64,000 nt of DNA from Datura wrightii (lineage: Eukaryota; Streptophyta; Magnoliopsida; Solanales; Solanaceae): assembly GCA_035772735.1 (NCBI GenBank), contig JASDFA010000018.1:136219501-136283500 (forward strand). Direction: 5' to 3'. The notes beneath the pieces were generated by a model, which saw only the letters and a program-made list of their open reading frames with translations, made no database searches and was not told the origin of the DNA. Numbering within the stretch: the stretch's first letter is position 1; every line of letters starts with the position of its first letter. The position numbers and the translations under genes were made by a program. Positions 56,668-64,000 of this stretch are shown piece after piece.

Positions 56668-58333
56668 TGTTGTGGGTTTAAACCACTTTCGATGCTTGAA
56701 ATATAGAAAATAGCACGAAATTAGTTATGATTATATGGATATGAGGTACTTTTACTTTGTTTTCAGGGAAAATAGGTGTTGGAGAAAAAATGCGCAAAAG
56801 AGACATAAAAGTGCAAAAAATCGCCCAAGTACAACTCTCAGTATGAGCCATACCTTTATTGTACGACCAGCACCGAGACTCATGGTGAAAGGAAGAAGGC
56901 CGGAATAAGAGGTAAGTAAAGTACGACTCTCAGTACGAGCCATACCAATATGGTACGAGCTATAACTAAAGTCGTGGAAATCATCAGAGAAATTTGCACA
57001 AGGTAGTCTATTGGTAAAGGTGAAACCCATGGATTGTAGCAACCACTTACGACCAGTACCATGAGCCATGGTGAGCTTCAGTGATTCTTCATGATTTGGC
57101 AGAACTTCTGATACAACAAGTCGTGCGAGCTATAGGAGAAAGGTATGAGGCATACCACAACACTCGTGGAACACTTCAGAAGATGTCAAAGTTATCAAGG
57201 CCAAGTCAGGGATGAATTGTAGAACTTGTAGGATTGTGGTACAAGTCGTACTATCTTGCCAACACTTACACAAATCTGCAACAGCCAAGGATGTATGAGA
57301 GGCAAGTATGACCCGTATATTCCTGTTACGGGTCATAGGATCAGTTGTGAGACAGGCCATGGCCAGATATGGAAAATTCCCTGTTAGCTTAGGAAAAGGC
57401 TTCTAATATCTGTATAAATACCTTTGTTTTATTATAGTAGGAGAAGCTAGAAAGGAAGTAGTAGAGAAGTGTGAAGAGTAATTTTGGTGAATTCTTTATA
57501 AAGTTTTGGAGAGCAATTCTTAGGATCAAACACTTTATTTCATCAATTGTTCTTGAGATTGTCCTTTGATATTCAAAGCAGGTTTACTTCCAATTATTGT
57601 TATAAGTATTTAATTATGTATTTTTCTATGAATGCTAATTATAATTTTAAGATCATGAGAGGCTAAAACCTCCACAACTAGGGTTGTGGGAACCATGGGG
57701 GATTAACAAAATAGGGTTACAAAAAAGTTATTCCAAATCAATGTTAAACACTTGTATTGTATTATCATCATCTTTAAACGTTTCTTAATGGTGTACAACG
57801 TTAGGACTTGCCCAAATTGTTTACTCGCTTGAACCTAGATAAGCAGAGATTGGGAAAAAAGAATTACAACAAAGCCTTGGTCTTTATGATCTTTGTATTA
57901 ACTTGAGTTATGGTCATAGGATAGTTAAATTTGGAATAAATTGATAACAGTTAGAAAGAAATCATTCATGAGACCTGACCCGATTATTGAGTATAGTCAT
58001 CCGATAGGGATGAACCAGTCATTTGGATGAACCCTAGCTATCAATTCTATAAGTAAGCATTGGGATTGATCACGTGTGTATACCCATAGTAGTTGAACAC
58101 TTACCCTAGTTATTTGCAAATCTTGATATCAACCACAATTATAATCTTTCTTTAATATTATTTTTCTTTGAAACCACCCAATTTGGAGATAACATACCAA
58201 AAAGTTTAAGTACCGGCATTATTCTAGATCTTACCTTATTACCTGTGGGTTTGACCCCAACCTCTTCTTTGGGCTATTTATTACCAACGCCCGCTTCATA
58301 CTTTGCCAAAAATTTTGAGTTCGAGTGCTACCA
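56668..58333 (+). repeat. 5' LTR of E
   Basis: 1666 bp. The U3 region carries repeats of GTACGA/GAGCCATACC (about 56826-57075) and ACGGGTCAT (57340). TATA box TATAAATAC at 57413-57421. It ends GTGCTACCA five bases before the primer site. Confidence 0.75.
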
Positions 58334-58338
58334 AAAAG

Positions 58339-58356
58339 TGGCGTCGTTTCCAGGGA
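58339..58356 (+). other. Primer binding site of E, degenerate tRNA-Asp type
   Basis: TGGCGTCGTTTCCAGGGA differs from the site in C at three positions. Confidence 0.65.
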
Positions 58357-58439
58357 ATACGACTAAGATTAGATTAATTGCTTGTATTTGACTTTTGGTT
58401 GTTATTTCTAGATTCTATTTTCTTTTTGTTGTTGGATAT

Positions 58440-58900
58440 CCACAGGATGTCGCTTGGTGAAAGCCAAGTACTAATCCAAGTGTAAACCTCCTAATTTTTT
58501 TGGATCTCGAACTCGAAAGAACACTACAAAGAATGGAGAACCAACAGTAAAGAGATGCCTACATTGCTGAAGAAGCTAGGCAAGCCGAGCTAGCTCAGCA
58601 AGCTAGAAAAGTTAATGCAGTGGGGACACAGGGACAGGAGCTAGGGCCTTTCCACTAAGATTTTGAGGAGGAGGCAAACTTTTTAAACAACCGGGTGGTA
58701 GGTTTCTGAGCCAATGCCTAAGGGTCTACAAGAGACACTTGGTGCAATGGTTTTGGAAACTAAGTTCAGAACCAATTCAGATAAAACTACAACTAGAATG
58801 GGTACAGAGATAGAAGCTAAGTTCATGGGAGAGCGAGGGAGATACGGAGGAAATAAGAGAAATTAAGGTGGTATACCTTGATGGTGCCTGAATAATCACA
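58440..58900 (+). pseudogene. E gag-like remnant
   Basis: A short reading ELERTLQRMENQQ and nearby Ala/Glu/Gln-rich codons resemble Athila gag N-termini; stops follow at once. A later stretch near 58830-58870 encodes Arg/Gly-rich residues. The capsid core is missing. Weak assignment. Confidence 0.4.
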
Positions 58901-58937
58901 AAAGTTACACCATGTCGTGACGTTAAATCAGACGCTG

Positions 58938-58955
58938 CATGAGAGGCAACCCATG
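58938..58955 (+). other. Conserved hairpin (E form)
   Basis: CATGAG-AGGCAA-CCCATG. Compared with A-C, the third stem pair changes from C-G to T-A on both sides, keeping pairing, and the loop is identical. Confidence 0.7.
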
Positions 58956-60510
58956 GATGGTGAAGTCGGAGTAGCTGAAGGTAGATCCCTTTCCTCTACT
59001 TCATATTCTATGCTTCGGGGATGAAGCATGCTATTTAAAAGGGGAGGGGGTGTACTTGTATTTTTTTTTGGTTTTGGATTCATCCGAGAGATTTTCTTGT
59101 CGTGTTTCTTTTCCCTCAGGCATGCTATCTAGTAGAACCGGCATGTTTAGGATTTAATTTTTTTGTGTTTTTCTTTAATTAGAAAATAGCTTAGGAGTAC
59201 TCAGCCAATAAATTGCACTACTTTTGAATTTGTGAAATGTGACCCTGTTTAAAAAAAAAATTTGTTAGCTATGTACTTGTTGATTGCAAAGCATGATTTT
59301 TGTGGACCTGTTTATGTCATTTAGTGTATTAGAATGAATAATATTTGCTAGCCATGTATAAAGAAGACAGGTAGAATGAATGCAAGAGATGTATCATAAC
59401 TGAGTGAGGTCTAATACCTTATTCAATACTATGTAAAGGATCTAGAACATGCCCGATTGGTCTTCACATAGGTCTTAGGATGGTTGTTTAGGAAATGATC
59501 ATAGGCCATTTTTATTTAGCCTCTATTTAGCTTAAATGACCCTTCAAAAATGATATGATTCCCTTGATCCCAATTTTGAGCCTTAAATGAACCATTTTTT
59601 TATTAACTAATTAACCGTACCCATTTTCACAATGGACCAATTTTGGTCCTTGTCCTTCCTTGGACATTGTGAACCTCAACATCGGAAAAATTCTTAAGTT
59701 GAGGGTGGCTAGAGTAGTGGCGCATAAATCTTGGGAAGGTAAAAAAGAAAGAGAAAAGAAAAAGGTGAAAAATGAGGTTTGGTCTGTCAAAAGAAAAAGA
59801 AAAGGAAAGAAAAATTTAAAAAGAAAATACAAAAATAGAAAGATGCATAAAAATTTGAAAGAAATACACCACACTCATACAAGTGCATAAAAAAGTTGAG
59901 AAGGGAGGAAAAAGTGGATAAAACAAAAAGGGAAAAAAAGTAAAAAAAATGGAGCCACATGCATGTAGTGTCAAGGAGGGGTTTAGTCACTAAAAAGAGT
60001 CTATATCTACCATACCCAGTCTGAAAGCCTACATTACAAGACGGTTCAAGTCCTATAGTGATCCTAGCCTGACAATCTGACAAGACGAAGTAGATAAATT
60101 ACGGGCAAGCCTATGGTATCCGACATGCAGTATTTGAAACTTTTTTGTAAGAGTGAGAGTGTCACTTGTTCAGTAACATGTTTCATATTTTCCTATATTT
60201 GTGAGAGGGGGACTTCATTTGCTGTAAGGGTACATGGTCTGTGTTTAACTCTACCACTTGTCTGTATTAAAAATATTGGTGATGACTTGACTATCTGTTA
60301 ATAGCTAGATGGCATATCTTGATTCCTATATATCATTTTTGTGGTTGTTTGATGTGCATGTGCTGATTTGGTTCACGGGAAAATGGTAAAGCTATTTGAG
60401 TGATGGTGCAAAATTTTGATTAATTTTTGGCTATATTATCCTAGGTTTATTTTCTAGTTAAGGATTGTGTTTAGTTTTTTGTTTTCTTTGCCTCAGTTCA
60501 TGCAAAAGTC
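58956..60510 (+). other. E 3' noncoding region
   Basis: Landmarks parallel A-C: GGATCTAGAACATGCCCG near 59439, a long A/G-rich tract at 59740-59960, and GGGCAAGCCTATGG near 60103. An internal polypurine-tract copy TTAAGTTGAGGGT lies at 59694-59706. No coding frame beyond composition artefacts of the purine tract. Confidence 0.6.
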
Positions 60511-60530
60511 TTAAGTTGAGGGTGTTGATG
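60511..60530 (+). other. Polypurine tract of E
   Basis: TTAAGTTGAGGGTGTTGATG precedes the 3' LTR start. The first 13 bases repeat the internal copy at 59694. Confidence 0.6.
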
Positions 60531-60763
60531 TGTTGTGGGTTTCAGAAATTTCTATGCTTAAAATTGATAAAATGGCATGGACTTAGGTATGTTTATATGG
60601 ATATGAGATAATTTTACTTTGTTTTCAGGAAAAATAGGTGTTGGAGCAAAAATTTGCAAAAGAGGCATAAAAGTGCAGAAAAACAGCCAAGTACAACTCT
60701 CAGTATGATTTGTGCCTTGATTATACAAGTCGTACAAAGACTCTTGGTGAATGTTAGAATGCT
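60531..60763 (+). repeat. 3' LTR of E, truncated by M4
   Basis: 233 bp matching 56668-56900 with moderate divergence. It stops where the M4 LTR starts (TGTCATGACCC at 60764). Confidence 0.75.
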
Positions 60764-60895
60764 TGTCATGACCCAAACGTAGACCCGAATCGAGACACGG
60801 GACAAGAAACCCCAAGAAGCTCCAAGTCGACCCATGGCATGAACATAACATTTAAACTCAACATTTCAAAGCGGAAGTTTAACATACATAATAAC

Positions 60896-60916
60896 TATAT
60901 ATATATATATATATAT
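60896..60916. repeat. AT dinucleotide microsatellite
   Basis: About ten uninterrupted AT units inside the M4 LTR; a possible polymorphic marker. Confidence 0.9.
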
Positions 60917-62479
60917 CAAGATAAAACTGAATTGACATCGACAAGCTAATTTCTACATAATGTCTGGAAAGCCTCTAACATAACTGATGAGCTGATGGGA
61001 CAGCACCCCCGGCTAGCTCAACAAAGTCTGAACAGAAATAACATAACAAACTATAGAGGACTGAATGTCATTGAAGGATGAGGACTCACCAATACCGGCT
61101 AAACAGGACTGAGAGGGAAGCAGGGGCTAGAGATGCGATTAAGACTCATCCCTCAGACCTATATCATGAAATGATACACATAGAGTATATGATCAGTACT
61201 TGAAATGTACGAGTGTGCAAGGTAAGTAAAAATGGACAGTTGAGATACATAAGAGTTCATAAGAGTAGGACAACATGATCATAAAGTAATTATCATAATG
61301 TAAACATAAGGGCTCATAGTTTTCAAAACATTCATAAGTCAGTCATAATCATAATCATAAGAGAAAAGCTTCATTAAACATGACTTGAGCCAAAGTAACA
61401 TAAACATGACCATGCATAAATCATGAGGAAGAATGGGAGCATTCGTCTTAATCGACACCATCATAATAGAGCCTTACATGATGTCCCACTTTTTCTCCCA
61501 AGTGGTCAAGACCGTCCTCGGATTGCCAGTCAAGGGGGCGTGCATGCATGGTGATATCCTAGGGATGAAATAATAAACATATTTAAACCTATGGTGGCAC
61601 GTAGTTCTGAGACCACGGGGTTTTCCTTTGAACGCTAGATCTACTCGATGCTACATACTACTCCCAAAAACATACACATGAGGTCTCATATCGTAATCAT
61701 AAAATCATTCATAATTTTCATGGACAAATAAATGAATACATGATGGATCCCACTTGAAATACATGATTAGCCATGAATAAGGGTCTGTGAATCGGCCAAG
61801 AGTCATCAATCAATAATCATGAAAATCCATGCGTACTTATAAAACATGTATATACTGGATATTCATAAATCCATAATGAGTACTTGAAGAGAAATCATAA
61901 CATAAATCGTAAATCATAATTTTAGACACAATGATTGAAAATCAAAGTAGAGTCATAGTTTGACTTTTCAAGAAGATTGCATAATTGGGCATAGTTTAAT
62001 TAGAACTAGAAAATATAAAGAAATAATAAAATAATTATAAAATTTACCCAAAGATCGTAAAACATATTTGTATACATGAAGGGATGACCCATAGATAGAT
62101 CATAGAGAATTTGACTAGAATTAGAATAAACCCCATAAGATCATGAAACTTGAGTTTGGAATTGATATCCAAGGAATTGAGAAGAATTTAGAATATGAGA
62201 GTGAAAGAAACTCTAATTCATAGCCTCACATACCTTGGTAAATTGAATCCACACTCCCACTTGAAAGCCCAAGGAAATTGGAGAGGTTTTAATGAAATTC
62301 CTCAAACTTGATCTTCAAGAAAGGCTCTAGGTTGCATGCATGGAGTGGAGATACTTAGAATAGGTTTATCTCTCTTAAAAACCTTCTAATTGAGCATAAA
62401 TCGATATAGTTTAGGACCTTAGGGCTTTGGAATGATGAAAATACCCTTAATAAAAAACCTGAAAAATCTGCACTGCCAG

Positions 62480-62890
62480 TGACCACGACGGTCTAACGGG
62501 TCGTTACAAGCTTCCACGAGTCATCATTTTCCCCGTTGCTTCAGCCCAGGTTCCAGTCCCCGACCAGTTACCACCACAGTTTCCACGAGTCATACCCGGT
62601 TCCAACGACTCGTGGAAACCATTCGTTGTCACCACTGTCCCTTTTCCGAAACCTTTCAATGGGACCATATAACGACTCGTCCCTCCGAACAATGAGTCGT
62701 CCTATGACTTGTGCCAACCCCTTTTCACCAAGACCATCCTCTTAACAACTCATTTCAACCATCCATTACTTCAACCAATGGGTCATCCTGAGACTCGTTA
62801 CCTCCCAGCCTACTCTACAGATTCTCACCACGGGCACAACCAACGGGTCGTTAGTCCCACCAACGACCCGTACAATGACTCATTCTGAGG
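62480..62890. repeat. Cluster of short inverted motifs in the M4 LTR
   Basis: Many copies, in both orientations, of ACGAGTC/GACTCGT and AACGGGTCGTT/AACGACCCGT, for example at about 62496, 62584, 62602, 62672, 62840 and 62860. In the element's own orientation this is the start of U3. Confidence 0.7.
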
Positions 62891-63204
62891 AGAAAATCTC
62901 ATATTTCTGCTACTATTCATATCAAATACCGAGTCTAGGCTTAAGCACTTTCGGGGTATTACAATATATCCCCCTTGGAATATTCTTCCTCGAATGTGGG
63001 TAAACATGTTGAAAAACCGAGAAAATGCACTGCCATGCCAAATACTGGACAATTAAGCTAGAAACTGATGAAGTAACTAACTTCGTTCTAGAATATCTGA
63101 CTAAACTGAATTCATAAATCACATATACAAACATTGACATGAATAAAATTGAGGAAACATGAACTGAACATGAAACTGAATAGAGTACTAGGAAGAAAAC
63201 TGAT

Positions 63205-64000
63205 ACCTTAAGTTAAATCTGAGATGGGAGGGAATAAATGTGGGTATTTAGCCATCATATCAACTTCAGCTTCCCACGTAGCTCCCTCAACATGCTGATT
63301 CCTCCACAAAACCTTGACTAAGGCTACTTCTTTGTTTCTTAGCTTCTAAACCTGACGATCAAGTATTTCTACCGGAACCTCCTCATAACTAAGGCTATCT
63401 TTCACACGGTGTACTGTCCAATGAAACAACCAGAGCTGGATCACCCAAACACTTCTTTAAGAGAGATACATGGAAAAATGGATGTACTGAAGCTAATTCT
63501 TAGGGCAACACCAACTCATATGCTACCTTACCAACGCATTTCACAATTCAGTATGGACCAACATAACTAGGATCGAGTTTCCCTTTCTTTTTAAACCTCA
63601 TCACTCCTTTCATGGGAGATACCTTCATAAATACCCAATTATCAACTTTAAACTCAAGCTCTCTCCTCCTCACATCTGCTTAGGGCTTTTGGCCACTCTG
63701 AGCTATTTCCGACCTATCTCTTATAAGCTGAACTTTCTTCATAGCCTCATGGACTAAATCTGGACCTATCAATGTAGCTTCACCGACCTCCAAACAACTA
63801 ATAGGTGATCTACACCTTCACCTATAAAGAGCCTTAAATGGAGCCATCATAATGCTAGCATGATTGTTGTTGTTATATGCAAACTCAATGAGAGGCAAAT
63901 GGTCATCCCAACTACCCTCGAAATAAAGCACACACGCTCTCAACATGTCCTCCAGAGTCTTAATGGTTTGCTCCTCGTTACCATCCTTTTGCAGGTGAAA
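63205..64000 (-). pseudogene. M4 integrase C-terminal region with chromodomain-type tail
   Basis: The minus strand encodes a tail like that of M3 (a GATWEAE-type end near 63260), the KKGK...GPY module near 63540-63600 and integrase core residues near 63840-64000 (PLIEFAYNNN-type motif near 63880). Stops are present, for example near 63345. The rest lies outside the window. Confidence 0.7.

Larger units (their letters stand above)
56668..60763 (+). mobile_element. E: short, coding-poor Athila-like LTR element, 3' LTR cut by M4
   Basis: LTRs share TGTTGTGGGTTT at 56668 and 60531. The degenerate tRNA-Asp primer site is at 58339. The interior is only about 2.2 kb and has a gag-like start, the AGGCAA-loop hairpin block and a noncoding 3' region with the same order of landmarks as A-C. 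No protease, pol or ORF2. It is a deletion derivative; mobilisation in trans is possible but unproven. Confidence 0.75.
60764..62963 (-). repeat. 3' LTR of M4
   Basis: 2200 bp, TGTCATGACCC to GGGTATTACA in plus orientation. The adjoining interior begins ATATATCCCCCTTGG, the complement of a purine-rich tract. Confidence 0.78.
60764..64000 (-). mobile_element. M4: Ty3/gypsy chromovirus-like element, partial
   Basis: 3' LTR plus about 1 kb of interior to the window edge, on the minus strand. It is related to M3 by LTR motif style and by its integrase tail. It is inserted into the 3' LTR of E; the left flank 5-mer is ATGCT, and the partner lies outside the window. Confidence 0.8.

Noticed and set aside
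56752..57069. Minus-strand frame in the E LTR, with a parallel at 60558-60851
   Set aside because: The two are the same LTR sequence in two copies, not two genes. Hydrophobic runs reflect T-rich complement DNA.
59611..60083. Phe/Leu-rich minus-strand frames that look like membrane proteins
   Set aside because: They are the complement of the purine-rich island; the composition explains the apparent membrane segments.

Overview
This 64 kb window is plant nuclear DNA, most likely a eudicot and possibly an asterid such as a nightshade relative. The taxon is an inference from retrotransposon style only. I see no host gene, tRNA or rRNA. Almost everything is nested LTR retrotransposons, as expected for repeat-rich, possibly pericentromeric chromatin.

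Two broad classes occur. On the minus strand are four Ty3/gypsy chromovirus-like elements (Tekay/Del type by their integrase/chromodomain tails and tRNA-Met primer sites), all decayed. M1 enters from the left edge and ends at 25174. M2 is complete with both LTRs (26224-35621). M3 is a rearranged copy (about 36051-55340). M4 (60764 to the right edge) shows one LTR and part of the integrase. On the plus strand are Athila-type elements with tRNA-Asp primer sites. A (811-10289) and B (12964-22761) sit inside M1. C (42763-52758) sits inside M3 with a perfect 5-bp target duplication. A fifth insertion, F (an LTR piece at 55341), cut the LTR of M3. E (56668-60763), a short coding-poor Athila relative, follows F and was cut in turn by M4.

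The most interesting objects are A, B and C. They share one architecture: LTR (about 1.4 kb), Asp primer site, a gag-protease frame of 2373 nt in B and C, no reverse transcriptase, RNase H or integrase, a conserved hairpin, a second promoter-like block that copies the LTR dyad repeats, a short leader, a candidate intron of about 0.7 kb, a 406-codon ORF2 of the plant-transposon-protein type, a second hairpin followed by a polypurine-tract copy, about 1.8 kb of conserved noncoding DNA, the polypurine tract and the 3' LTR. The shared loss of pol across three diverged copies suggests a non-autonomous lineage that amplified as such, presumably mobilised in trans. C is youngest (LTRs differ by roughly 1% by eye); B and A are older (roughly 3-4%). 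All three carry nonsense changes, in B mainly C-to-T.

Stretches with no recognised origin are 25175-26223 and 35622-36050.
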